NCBI GenBank assembly: GCA_036557285.1
Contig: DATBHW010000080.1
Span: 1-35,983, forward strand
Source: Ktedonobacterales bacterium
GTDB taxonomy: Bacteria > Chloroflexota > Ktedonobacteria > Ktedonobacterales > DATBGS01
Length of the DNA: 35,983 nt
Reading direction: 5' to 3'
The notes below the pieces were generated by a model that searched no databases, was not told the DNA's origin, and was given only the letters and a program-made list of their open reading frames with translations. Shown piece after piece: positions 14,419 to 21,802 of this stretch; positions within the stretch are counted from its first letter, which is position 1, and every line of letters begins with the position of its first letter. Both the position numbers and the translations under genes were made by a program.

Positions 14419-15351
14419 TCACGCGCGAACGTGTGGCATCACCTCTTGAGCAAAACGCTCGATTTGCTCTACGCGCTCCGGCCAGCGCGGGACCATAAAT
14501 TGGAGGGCAAGGTGGCTGACTCCAATCGCTCGATACGCCATCAGCGCCTCGACAAGCTGCTCTGGCGTGCCGCGTAAATAGTGCGCATCCGGTGGAACCG
14601 GCTCGTGTGTCACTTCAATGGGGCGACAGCAGGCCAGGAGAATCTGTTCAGGATCGCGGCCCATTTCAGCAGCGGCACGCCGCACCGTATCATAGCCCGC
14701 TTTGAGTTCTTCCGTCGTTACTTCGACAAAATAGGGGAACCACGCATCACCATATTTCGCGGCGCGTTGTTGGGCATGCGCGCCTTCCCCGCCAACCCAG
14801 ATGGGGATACGCGGCTGCTGGAGTGGTTTTGGAAAGAAAGCCAGGTCGTGAAAGCGATAGAACTGGCCGTTGAAGCTGGCATGTTCCTCGCCCCAGAGGC
14901 GGTCGAGTATCTGAAGCTGCTCATCGGTCATTTTTCCCCGGCTCTTATAGGAAACCCCCAGGGCTGCAAACTCCTCTTCCATCCAGCCAACACCGACGCC
15001 CATGATCAAGCGCCCTTTGGAGAGACGCTCGATGGAAACGGCCACGCGCGCCCAGTATAATGGGTGGCGATAGGGCAGCACCAGGACACTGATCCCCAGT
15101 GTGATCTTGCTGGTGCAGCCCGCGAGAAAAGCCAGGCAGGTGAGCGAATCCAGAAAAGGACGGTCAGGCGGAACGATGAACTTGTGATTCTCGCTGTAGG
15201 GATACGGCGTGCGAATCTGCCAGGGTGTAACCACGCGATCAGCCGACCAGATAGCGTCAAAGCCCAGCGCCTCCGCGCTCTGCGCGGCTTCCATCAGTGT
15301 ATCTGGCCCGGCGGCGCGTCCTGAGATGGGCAAAAAGACCCCAAACTGCAT
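14419..15351 (-). CDS. LLM-class (luciferase-like) F420-dependent oxidoreductase
   Basis: A 310-residue TIM-barrel protein of the bacterial luciferase-like family, closest by eye to the F420-dependent class: MQFGVFLPISGRAAGPDTLM, ALGFDAIWSADRVV, LAFLAGCTSKITLGISVLVLPYRHPLYWAR, GRLIMGVGVGWMEEEF and PRIPIWVGGEGAHAQQRA. It probably uses reduced F420 or FMN to oxidise or reduce a small molecule. ATG 15351 has AAGGAG at good spacing; the upstream in-frame extension to 15462 is not conserved-looking. The crotonase gene lies 65 bp upstream on the same strand, suggesting one operon. It converges with the ligase cluster (28-bp gap). Confidence 0.88.
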   Translation of the reverse strand: MQFGVFLPISGRAAGPDTLMEAAQSAEALGFDAIWSADRVVTPWQIRTPYPYSENHKFIVPPDRPFLDSLTCLAFLAGCTSKITLGISVLVLPYRHPLYWARVAVSIERLSKGRLIMGVGVGWMEEEFAALGVSYKSRGKMTDEQLQILDRLWGEEHASFNGQFYRFHDLAFFPKPLQQPRIPIWVGGEGAHAQQRAAKYGDAWFPYFVEVTTEELKAGYDTVRRAAAEMGRDPEQILLACCRPIEVTHEPVPPDAHYLRGTPEQLVEALMAYRAIGVSHLALQFMVPRWPERVEQIERFAQEVMPHVRA

Positions 15352-15416
15352 GAGGAAACTCCTTAACAGATGCAGTACAGATGCAGCACGGGCGCGGCGC
15401 TGCTCAAACCGCCGGG

Positions 15417-16193
15417 CTAGTTGCCCACCCAGGTTGGTTCGCGCTTCTCCAGAAAGGCACACATGCCCTCCTGCGCATCCACTGCCAGCGCATTCATGCT
15501 CATGACCTCTTTAGCATAGGCATAGGCTTTGGGCTGGTCCAGGTCAATCTGGCTATAGAACGCTTGCTTTCCCAGCGCCACCGTCAGCGGGCTGGCCTGA
15601 GCAATCGAGAGCGCCAGCGCGCGCGCCGCGCCTGCCAGTTCTTCAGCGGGAACCACCTGATTGACCAATCCCCATTCGGCGGCTGTCTGCGCGGAGACTA
15701 GCTCACCAGTCAATAGCATTTGCAGCGCGCGCTTACGCCCAACGGCGCGGCTCAGCGCAACCATCGGCGTCGTGCAAAAGAGGCCAATCCTGACGCCCGG
15801 CGTGGCAAAGCGCGCTTCTTCAGCGGCAACTGCCAGGTCGCAGGTTGCAACAAGCTGACATCCAGCCGCAGTGGCGATGCGATGCACCTGCGCAACAACC
15901 GGCTGCGGAATCGCCTGTATGGTCGTCATCAATTCGGTACACACGTCAAACACGTAACGGTAATTATTGATCGTACCCCCAACCAGTTCACGCAGATCGT
16001 GACCCGCCGAGAACGCAGGACCATTCGCCGCCAGAATGATGGACCGGACCTCCTTCTCCCTCCCCAGCGTCTTGAAAGCGTCAACCAACTCGTTCATCAT
16101 ATCTACCGAGAGGGCATTACGTCGTTCCGGGCGGTTCATCGTGATGGTAGCAACCGGGGTATCGTGGTTCACCAGAATTGCTTCGTAGCTCAT
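15417..16193 (-). CDS. Enoyl-CoA hydratase/isomerase (ECHDC3-like crotonase)
   Basis: A 258-residue crotonase-fold protein. Supporting stretches are ITMNRPERRNALSVDMMNEL, the oxyanion-hole strand FSAGHDLREL, the second oxyanion motif HRIATAAGCQLVATCDLAVA, and FATPGVRIGLFCTTPMVALSR with the C-terminal LTGELVSAQTAAEWGLVNQV. The HRIATAAGCQ/LFCTTP combination resembles ECHDC3-type proteins rather than classical FadB-like hydratases, in which two glutamates act; the reaction is therefore uncertain. The ribosome site AGGAGGGACGAA precedes ATG 16193. The LLM oxidoreductase follows on the same strand. Confidence 0.88.
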   Translation of the reverse strand: MSYEAILVNHDTPVATITMNRPERRNALSVDMMNELVDAFKTLGREKEVRSIILAANGPAFSAGHDLRELVGGTINNYRYVFDVCTELMTTIQAIPQPVVAQVHRIATAAGCQLVATCDLAVAAEEARFATPGVRIGLFCTTPMVALSRAVGRKRALQMLLTGELVSAQTAAEWGLVNQVVPAEELAGAARALALSIAQASPLTVALGKQAFYSQIDLDQPKAYAYAKEVMSMNALAVDAQEGMCAFLEKREPTWVGN

Positions 16194-16310
16194 TTCGTCC
16201 CTCCTGAGAACGCCTGCCTGGTCCTGGGTGAGCGCCAGGCCGGGTTACACGCGTCAGCATCAGAGATCTTCCTGCTTTTCCGACTCTCATTAAGAGCATA
16301 CTACATTTCA

Positions 16311-16469
16311 TCACCCGCTATACAGGCTATCGAACCGGGCCAGGATTTCCCGATACACAGCGGCCAATTGGTCAAGGCTCGCAAGGGAGACCCATTCGTC
16401 AGGCGCGTGGTGATTCCCCCTGCCGGACCAGGCACAATGGCTGGAATTACCAGCAGCGCCAGTAACCTG
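16311..16469 (-). pseudogene. Degraded C-terminal end of an M20-family peptidase
   Basis: Directly after the deacetylase stop, the minus strand reads DSRLLALLVIPAIVPGPAGG in one frame. It continues as NHHAPDEWVSLASLDQ and AVYREILARF in another, ending at TGA 16311-16313. Together these match the end of M20 amidohydrolases (SDSR, IPA-x-x-GPG, HAPDEWV, VY-x-x-I). A frameshift near 16420-16430 and the missing N-terminal part mark it as a remnant. The likeness is judged by eye only. Confidence 0.55.
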
Positions 16470-17366
16470 CTATCCAGGCCGCTGAATCTCTGTGGCGTCG
16501 GCGATCTCGCTCAGCGTCATGAAAGCGGCTCCCCGCTCTTTCATATATGCGATCAGCCGGTCAAGCATGGGCAGCATATGCGCCCGGCCACTTGTCTGCG
16601 GATGAATCGTCAGTGTATAGCAGCACCCCTCCTCTTCCGAGGCCGCGTAATCGAAGATCGCGCGCCATCGCTCCTCAAGGTGGCTCACCGCCGTCAAACC
16701 TGCCTGGATTCGAGCGATAAACTCCATCGCCGGAAAGTCATCCAGATACCAGGACACAGGAATCTCCAGCACCCGACCGGGCGGGCCGAAGACGCTGGCC
16801 GCATCCGCCACTTCATAACCGCCAAGTTTCTTCGTGGAGGGCCGTGTTACCTGACGCGGGTAATACGGATGCAGATCGTTCGCCATCAGGCTGCTATCCC
16901 AGGTGAAGCCCAGTTCTTCCAGCAAGCCCAGGGTATGCGCGCTCACATCCCAGCCAGGAGACCGATACCCGCGCGGCTTCACCCCAATGCGAGCTAATGC
17001 GTCCATGCCCCGCATGAGAACCTGTCGCTCGTCCTCTCTAACAAGCTGCGTCGGGTTCTCATGCGCATAGCCATGATGCGCAACTTCGTGTCCGGCGGCG
17101 ACCACCTCTCGACAGGGGTCGGGGAACGTATCAGCCGTATGACCAGGAATACACCATGTCGTTTTAATGTGATGCTTCTCAAATAACTTGAGCAACCGCT
17201 GAGCTGCCACCTCTGCCCCAAACTCGCCGCGCGAGAGATATTCCGGCGAAAGGTTATGGAAGGTTCCATCCCAGAGAGACAAAGCGTCGAAGTCAACCCC
17301 CAACCCAACGGCAACCGTCTTTCCGGCAGGGAGTCTGACCCGCCCTGCCACTTGCTGATAGGTCAC
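16470..17366 (-). CDS. Polysaccharide deacetylase family protein (NodB-like)
   Basis: A 298-residue protein of the carbohydrate esterase 4/NodB fold. It has VGLGVDFDALSLWDG with the metal-binding aspartate pair, HHIKTTWCIPGHTAD, the metal histidines in GHEVAHHGYAHENP, GYRSPGWDVSAHTLGLLEELGF and TLTIHPQTSGRAHML. No signal peptide or membrane segment is seen, so a cytosolic PuuE/allantoinase-like or other amidohydrolase role is as likely as peptidoglycan deacetylation. GTG 17366 is preferred: AGGAGG lies 6 nt upstream, while ATG 17372 abuts it. The M20 remnant sits immediately downstream. A divergent promoter region separates it from the agmatinase gene. Confidence 0.88.
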   Translation of the reverse strand: MTYQQVAGRVRLPAGKTVAVGLGVDFDALSLWDGTFHNLSPEYLSRGEFGAEVAAQRLLKLFEKHHIKTTWCIPGHTADTFPDPCREVVAAGHEVAHHGYAHENPTQLVREDERQVLMRGMDALARIGVKPRGYRSPGWDVSAHTLGLLEELGFTWDSSLMANDLHPYYPRQVTRPSTKKLGGYEVADAASVFGPPGRVLEIPVSWYLDDFPAMEFIARIQAGLTAVSHLEERWRAIFDYAASEEEGCCYTLTIHPQTSGRAHMLPMLDRLIAYMKERGAAFMTLSEIADATEIQRPG

Positions 17367-17408
17367 AGCCATCCTCCTGCAATTGGATTACTCGATAAAC
17401 CGATCTCT

Positions 17409-17417
17409 GTTATAGCA
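17409..17417 (-). promoter_or_regulatory. Extended -10 promoter for the deacetylase gene
   Basis: TGCTATAAC on the minus strand, about 40 bp before the start codon. No clear -35 is visible. Confidence 0.5.
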
Positions 17418-17472
17418 TGGCTTTCTGCTGCTGGCAAACTGCTAGAGGGGAACAACAGGGCGGCGCTGGTTG

Positions 17473-17481
17473 TGCTATACT
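17473..17481 (+). promoter_or_regulatory. Extended -10 promoter for the agmatinase-family gene
   Basis: TGCTATACT, about 62 bp before ATG 17543, divergent from the deacetylase promoter. Confidence 0.5.
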
Positions 17482-17542
17482 GATCCTGCTGTGGCTATGA
17501 CAGCGGCAATAAATCTCCTTCTGAAGACCGGAAAGCACGCGC

Positions 17543-18466
17543 ATGACTGACCAGGACTCGCACCCTCCAGGGCCATACCAGGCTATCACATCATTTGGCG
17601 ATCCGCCCGAACCCTGGGGAAACGCGGAAACGGCTGCCGCAGTGATTATCCCGGCGCCGCTCGAATATACCGTCTGCTATGGACAGGGAACACAGCAGGG
17701 ACCGGCAGCTATCATCGCTGCTTCCACACAGATGGAACTCTATGACGAAATCCTCGACTGGATACCGATGAGTGTCGGCATTGCTACCCACCCGGCGCTC
17801 TCTTATGCGGGATTATCACAGGAAGCGGCGCTCCAGGTGACGGAACAAGCAGTCGCAGCGGTCCTCACGCGCGGCCAGCTGCCAGTCACCCTGGGGGGGG
17901 AACACGCCCTTACCCCGGCTTGCCTGCGCGCGGTCCAACAGATCGGTGATTTTGCCCCGCTCGGCCTCATCAGCTTCGACGCGCACGCCGATATGCGCTT
18001 CAGCTACGAGGGGACTCCACTCAGCCACGCCTGCGCCATGCGCCGCGCCCTGGAAATCCCAGGCATCAGCGCGTTGGAACTGGGCATCCGCAGCATCAGC
18101 CCGGAAGAGGTGACTGACATGCGCAAGCTGCGCCCACCGCTGGAGATTGTCTGGGCGCATCAATTTGCAGAAATGCAGCTTGGTGCTTTGCTCGACCAGT
18201 TACCGGCGCGCGTCTATGTCACCGTCGATCTGGATGTCTTTGACCCATCCTGCATGCCTGCGGTGGGTACACCGGAACCAGGGGGTATTGGATGGTATGA
18301 TTTTCTGCGCGCCTTTCAACGGATTGCTGAGCAGAAGCAGGTTGTAGGACTCGATGTGGTTGAACTGGCTCCAATTGCCGGACTACACCATCCAGACTTT
18401 TTTGCCGCAAAGCTGGTGTACAGGATGCTTGGGCATATTTTTTTCCAGCGTCGCCAATCCAGCTAA
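17543..18466 (+). CDS. speB: Agmatinase/arginase-family ureohydrolase
   Basis: A 307-residue binuclear manganese hydrolase. The metal-binding motifs are intact: GGEHALT, SFDAHADMR and VDLDVFDPS, with the substrate-loop glutamate region DVVELAPI near the C-terminus. The likely reaction is agmatine to putrescine plus urea, feeding polyamine synthesis. Related enzymes act on guanidinobutyrate, formiminoglutamate or guanidine, so the substrate is not certain. The start ATG 17543 has only a weak GGAAAG site. The release-factor-like gene follows after 51 bp. Confidence 0.88.
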   Translation: MTDQDSHPPGPYQAITSFGDPPEPWGNAETAAAVIIPAPLEYTVCYGQGTQQGPAAIIAASTQMELYDEILDWIPMSVGIATHPALSYAGLSQEAALQVTEQAVAAVLTRGQLPVTLGGEHALTPACLRAVQQIGDFAPLGLISFDAHADMRFSYEGTPLSHACAMRRALEIPGISALELGIRSISPEEVTDMRKLRPPLEIVWAHQFAEMQLGALLDQLPARVYVTVDLDVFDPSCMPAVGTPEPGGIGWYDFLRAFQRIAEQKQVVGLDVVELAPIAGLHHPDFFAAKLVYRMLGHIFFQRRQSS

Positions 18467-18517
18467 TCGCCCTGGGCGCTGCGCATCGATCATCAGCTTG
18501 CGTCAAAAGGAGCCAGT

Positions 18518-18865
18518 ATGGCCGAGATATATCCAACAGATCGTGATTCCCTGGAGCGCGACTGTGACATCACCTATTTTATTGCCAGCGGCCCCGGTGG
18601 GCAGCATCGCAATAAAGTAGAAACGGGCGTGCGGCTCACGCATCGCCCAAGCGGAATTATCGTGACAGCCACCGAGCGCCACTCTCAGCAAGCCAACCGC
18701 GAAGCCGCTTTTGTGCGCATGGCCGCGCGGCTGGAGGAGCGGCAGCGCGTCCCAACACCGCGCAGGCCAACGCGCCCCACCGTCGAAAGCCGCGCGCGCA
18801 GGCTGGAAGCCAAACATCGAACGGCGTCGCTCAAGCGGCTCAGATCGACACCGCCTGATGAATAG
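18518..18865 (+). CDS. Short GGQ peptide-release-factor-like protein (ArfB-like rescue factor)
   Basis: A 115-residue protein with only the class I release-factor catalytic domain: FIASGPGGQHRNKVETGVRL contains the GGQ loop that triggers peptidyl-tRNA hydrolysis. There is no codon-recognition domain. The C-terminal third is basic (RPTRPTVESRARRLEAKHR, then SLKRLRS) and resembles the tail that ArfB/YaeJ pushes into the empty mRNA channel of stalled ribosomes. Rescue of stalled ribosomes is therefore likely, though this subfamily, annotated as release-factor-like, differs from E. coli ArfB in the residues around GGQ. AAGGAG precedes ATG 18518. Confidence 0.88.
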   Translation: MAEIYPTDRDSLERDCDITYFIASGPGGQHRNKVETGVRLTHRPSGIIVTATERHSQQANREAAFVRMAARLEERQRVPTPRRPTRPTVESRARRLEAKHRTASLKRLRSTPPDE

Positions 18866-18905
18866 CCAGCAGCAAGTGTATCCAGGCGCTGAAGATCTGG
18901 CTATT
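18861..18905. terminator. Hairpin between convergent genes
   Basis: AATAGCCAG (18861-18869) and CTGGCTATT (18897-18905) are a perfect 9-bp inverted repeat around a 27-base loop. It overlaps the stop codon of the release-factor-like gene and lies before the end of the convergent phosphorylase gene. It has only a short T-run, so it is a weak terminator candidate. Confidence 0.4.
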
Positions 18906-18927
18906 TGCCTTCAATCGCAGCGGCCCA

Positions 18928-19773
18928 TCACAAGAGTGGGGGCAGCGCCTCGATGATCCCGCGCATCAATGCCAGAAATTGCGGCAGGACGGCTTTCGCG
19001 GTGGCAAGCACTTCCGCGTGATTGATCTGCTCTTCTGTGCCTGGCGTGGCGGCGTTGGTAATACAACTGATCCCCAGCACTCGCATCCCCGCATGCCGGG
19101 CGATTACCACCTCTGGAGCCGTAGACATGCCAACCGCATCGGCTCCCCAGGCCCGCAGCATGGTCAGTTCGGCCCCGGTTTCATAGCTGGGGCCAGTGAC
19201 CATCACATACACCCCCTCGTGTAAGGGGATATGCAGGCGCTCCGCAACCTCTTTTGCCACAAACCGCAAGCCCTGGTCATAGGCTCCCGCCATTGCTGGA
19301 AAACGGGGGCCAATCTGCTCGTCGTTCGGCCCGATCAACGGGTGCAGGCCCGCCATCCCAGGCAAAAAGATATGGTCGCGGATCACCATAAATGCCCCTG
19401 CCGGAAAGTTCGGGTTCAGACCACCTGCCGCATTTGTCACCACCAGGGCTTCGGCCCCCAGCGCCCGCAAGACACGGATGGGAAACGCCAATTCCTGCGG
19501 GGTTCGCCCCTCGTAGAGATGAATACGGCCCTGCATAGCAACGACCCGGCGATGCGCCAGCCGCCCTAAAACCAACATTCCGGCATGGCCTGCCACTGTT
19601 GATACAGGAAAATGGGGGATCGAGGCATAGGGAATCCGCACAGCATCCTCAATCTCATCAGCCAGAACTCCCAGGCCAGAGCCAAGAATAACAGCGACTT
19701 CCGGCTGTAATGGGGTCTTGCCGCGCACATAGGCAACAGCATCTGCAAGATGCAGCTCCATATCAGCGTTCAT
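18928..19773 (-). CDS. Purine nucleoside phosphorylase
   Basis: A 281-residue trimeric-type (PNP/MTAP family) phosphorylase that converts purine nucleosides and phosphate to base and ribose-1-phosphate. Landmarks are AVILGSGLGVLADEI (phosphate loop), HFPVSTVAGHAG, MQGRIHLYEG, VTNAAGGLNPNF, YVMVTGPSYETGAEL and VGMSTAPEVVIARHAGM. The asparagine in ITNAATP is the usual purine-contact position for guanosine/inosine enzymes. The length is normal. Start 19773 is kept; ATG 19761 is an alternative. apt, another purine-salvage gene, lies about 4 kb away. Confidence 0.95.
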   Translation of the reverse strand: MNADMELHLADAVAYVRGKTPLQPEVAVILGSGLGVLADEIEDAVRIPYASIPHFPVSTVAGHAGMLVLGRLAHRRVVAMQGRIHLYEGRTPQELAFPIRVLRALGAEALVVTNAAGGLNPNFPAGAFMVIRDHIFLPGMAGLHPLIGPNDEQIGPRFPAMAGAYDQGLRFVAKEVAERLHIPLHEGVYVMVTGPSYETGAELTMLRAWGADAVGMSTAPEVVIARHAGMRVLGISCITNAATPGTEEQINHAEVLATAKAVLPQFLALMRGIIEALPPLL

Positions 19774-19804
19774 CTCTCTATGCCATCCTTTCTGCTATGC
19801 TATA

Positions 19805-19810
19805 TATAAT
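19805..19810 (+). promoter_or_regulatory. -10 element upstream of the dehalogenase gene
   Basis: TATAAT within an AT-rich run (19800-19810) in the divergent gap before the dehalogenase-like gene. No -35 is visible. The same run could serve the phosphorylase gene on the other strand. Confidence 0.4.
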
Positions 19811-19884
19811 GATACCATTCCTTCGCGCAAGCACTCTCTATGAGTCAACGTTCAGACCAGAGTTCAAGGAGCGAGAAAAAGATC

Positions 19885-20778
19885 ATGGAACTGCTTCGTA
19901 CCCCTGACGAACGCTTTGCCAACTTGCCGGATTATCCCTTCGCGCCCCACTATGTCGAAGTCAATGGAGTGCGCATTCACTACCTTGATGAAGGGCCAGC
20001 CGACGCTGAGCCGGTGCTGCTCATGCACGGTGAGCCTTCCTGGTCGTACCTCTATCGCAAGATGATCCCCATTATCACCGCCGCAGGCTATCGAGCGATT
20101 GCCCCTGATCTGGTGGGCTTTGGCCGCTCGGATAAGCCCGCCCAGCGCGAGGATTATACCTATCAACGCCATGTTGATTGGATGCGCGGCCTGCTAGAGC
20201 AGCTTGATTTGAGGCGCATTACGCTCGTCGGCCAGGACTGGGGCGGGCTGATCGGCCTGCGGCTGGCCGCCGAACACGAGGATCGCTTTGCGCGCATTGT
20301 AGCAGCCAATACCGGCCTTCCCACCGGCGATCATCCGATGGGCGAAGCATTTACGCGCTGGCAGCAATTCTCGCAGCAAGTCCCTGAGTTTCACGCCGGG
20401 GGCATCGTCAGGGGCGCGTGTGTCAGCAAGCTCGCGCCGGAAGTCATCGCGGCCTATGACGCGCCGTTCCCCGATGATCGCTATAAAGAGGGCGCGCGCC
20501 AGTTCCCCATGCTTGTGCCTACCAGGCCAGATGACCCGGCAGCGCCAGCTAACCGCAAAGCCTGGGAGGTCTTTGCCCGCTGGCAAAAACCCTTCCTGAC
20601 CGCCTTCAGCGACTCAGACCCCGTTACGCGCGGAGCCGATCAACTCTTCCAGAAACTCATCCCCGGCGCGAAAGATCAGCCGCATACGACGATCATTGGC
20701 GGCGGCCATTTTCTTCAGGAAGATAAGGGACCAGAACTCGCTCAGATCGTGGTGGATTTCATAAGGCGAGCCAGATGA
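19885..20778 (+). CDS. Haloalkane dehalogenase-like hydrolase (HLD-I type)
   Basis: A 297-residue alpha/beta hydrolase with the hallmarks of HLD subfamily I: FAPHYVEVNGVRIHYLDEG, oxyanion region LMHGEPSWSYLYRKM, nucleophile elbow VGQDWGG (aspartate followed by the halide-binding tryptophan), acid residue in FSDSDPVTRG, and histidine in GGGHFLQED. These enzymes hydrolyse carbon-halogen bonds to alcohols. ATG 19885 (MELLRTPDERF) matches how the family starts; ATG 19840 adds 15 unmatched residues without a ribosome site. Activity on halogenated substrates is inferred from the motif set. Confidence 0.88.
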   Translation: MELLRTPDERFANLPDYPFAPHYVEVNGVRIHYLDEGPADAEPVLLMHGEPSWSYLYRKMIPIITAAGYRAIAPDLVGFGRSDKPAQREDYTYQRHVDWMRGLLEQLDLRRITLVGQDWGGLIGLRLAAEHEDRFARIVAANTGLPTGDHPMGEAFTRWQQFSQQVPEFHAGGIVRGACVSKLAPEVIAAYDAPFPDDRYKEGARQFPMLVPTRPDDPAAPANRKAWEVFARWQKPFLTAFSDSDPVTRGADQLFQKLIPGAKDQPHTTIIGGGHFLQEDKGPELAQIVVDFIRRAR

Positions 20779-20819
20779 AGGAGCAGCATAAAAGGCTGGT
20801 CTGGTCAGCCATTGTTGCA

Positions 20820-20834
20820 GTACAATCTTTGTAC
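20820..20834. promoter_or_regulatory. Palindromic operator candidate overlapping a -10-like TACAAT
   Basis: GTACAATCTTTGTAC is a perfect palindrome with a 3-base centre, about 72 bp before the alpha/beta hydrolase start. TACAAT (20821-20826) within it could be a -10 element. Confidence 0.4.
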
Positions 20835-20905
20835 GAGGCATCCGGCATCTGCTCGATACGCGGCCAGGCGCTGGAGTTGTTCATATGAAGGCAGGAGAGC
20901 CGCTG

Positions 20906-21721
20906 ATGACATCACCCACTTCTGACACTGCCGTTTCCAGGGAAAGGATTGAGCGCACCATCACTGTGCGCGGCATCGAAACCCATCTCTTTGAGGGCGG
21001 GTCGCCAACCGCTCCGCCGCTGCTCTATCTGCATGGGACCAGTCTGGGCAATCTCTGGCTGGAGTATCACCAGAGGCTGGCTCAGCGTTTCCATCTCATC
21101 GCGCCCGATATACCCGGCTTTGGCCTGACGCCGCGTCCCGACTGGATGCGCGATATGAGCGACTACATTCTCTACTTCCGCGATCTGCTCGATACGCTGG
21201 AGCTAAAGCAAGCGATCTTCGTTGGTCACTCGCTGGGCGGCTGGATGGCTGTTGAGGTTGCTATCTGGTTCCCGGAGCATGTGAGCAAGCTGGTCCTCTC
21301 CAACGCGGCAGGCATTCGTGTCAAAGGGTCGCCCACTGCCAACCTGTTCGCCATGAACCCGCAAGAACTCTTTGCCACCGTCTTCGATGACCCCTCCGCA
21401 GGCGCTCCGCTTATTCCAGCCGAGATGAACTTTGACTACATCATAGATCAGTTTCGCCAACGCACCACCCTGGCCTCGCTGGCCTGGAACCCGCACTATG
21501 ACCCCAAGCTGGAGCGCAGATTGGAGCGTGTGCAATGCCCGACCCTGATTCTCTGGGGCGAAACTGATCGCCTGATTCCAGCCGCCTATGGCGAGCGTTA
21601 CCAGCAGTTGATTCCAGAGGCGAAGCTGATCACGCTCCGGGGCACCGGCCATATGCCGATGTTCGAGAAGCCTGCCGAGTGGAGTGAGCAGATCACCACG
21701 TTTTTGCTCTCCGATGGCTAG
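20906..21721 (+). CDS. Alpha/beta hydrolase (meta-cleavage-product hydrolase-like)
   Basis: A 271-residue alpha/beta hydrolase with serine nucleophile elbow VGHSLGGWMA, oxyanion region YLHGTSLG, acid in LWGETDRLIP and histidine in GTGHMPMFEKP. The overall pattern resembles carbon-carbon bond hydrolases and epoxide-hydrolase relatives, but the substrate cannot be assigned. I prefer ATG 20906 because AGGAGA lies 8 nt upstream; ATG 20885 is also in frame. It is followed after 81 bp by the luciferase-like gene, so all may be one catabolic transcript. Confidence 0.87.
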   Translation: MTSPTSDTAVSRERIERTITVRGIETHLFEGGSPTAPPLLYLHGTSLGNLWLEYHQRLAQRFHLIAPDIPGFGLTPRPDWMRDMSDYILYFRDLLDTLELKQAIFVGHSLGGWMAVEVAIWFPEHVSKLVLSNAAGIRVKGSPTANLFAMNPQELFATVFDDPSAGAPLIPAEMNFDYIIDQFRQRTTLASLAWNPHYDPKLERRLERVQCPTLILWGETDRLIPAAYGERYQQLIPEAKLITLRGTGHMPMFEKPAEWSEQITTFLLSDG

Positions 21722-21802
21722 CGCCCGCTATGAAGAGTTTGATCGTCCATCGTCGGCGCTGCATTACTGGCGCGCTGCGTCAAGAGCAAGGAGAACCTGC
21801 GC

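Noticed and set aside
15720-16997. 425-codon plus-strand frame over the crotonase and deacetylase genes
   Set aside because: Antisense shadow: both minus-strand genes are clear family members, and this frame has no recognisable domain or ribosome site.
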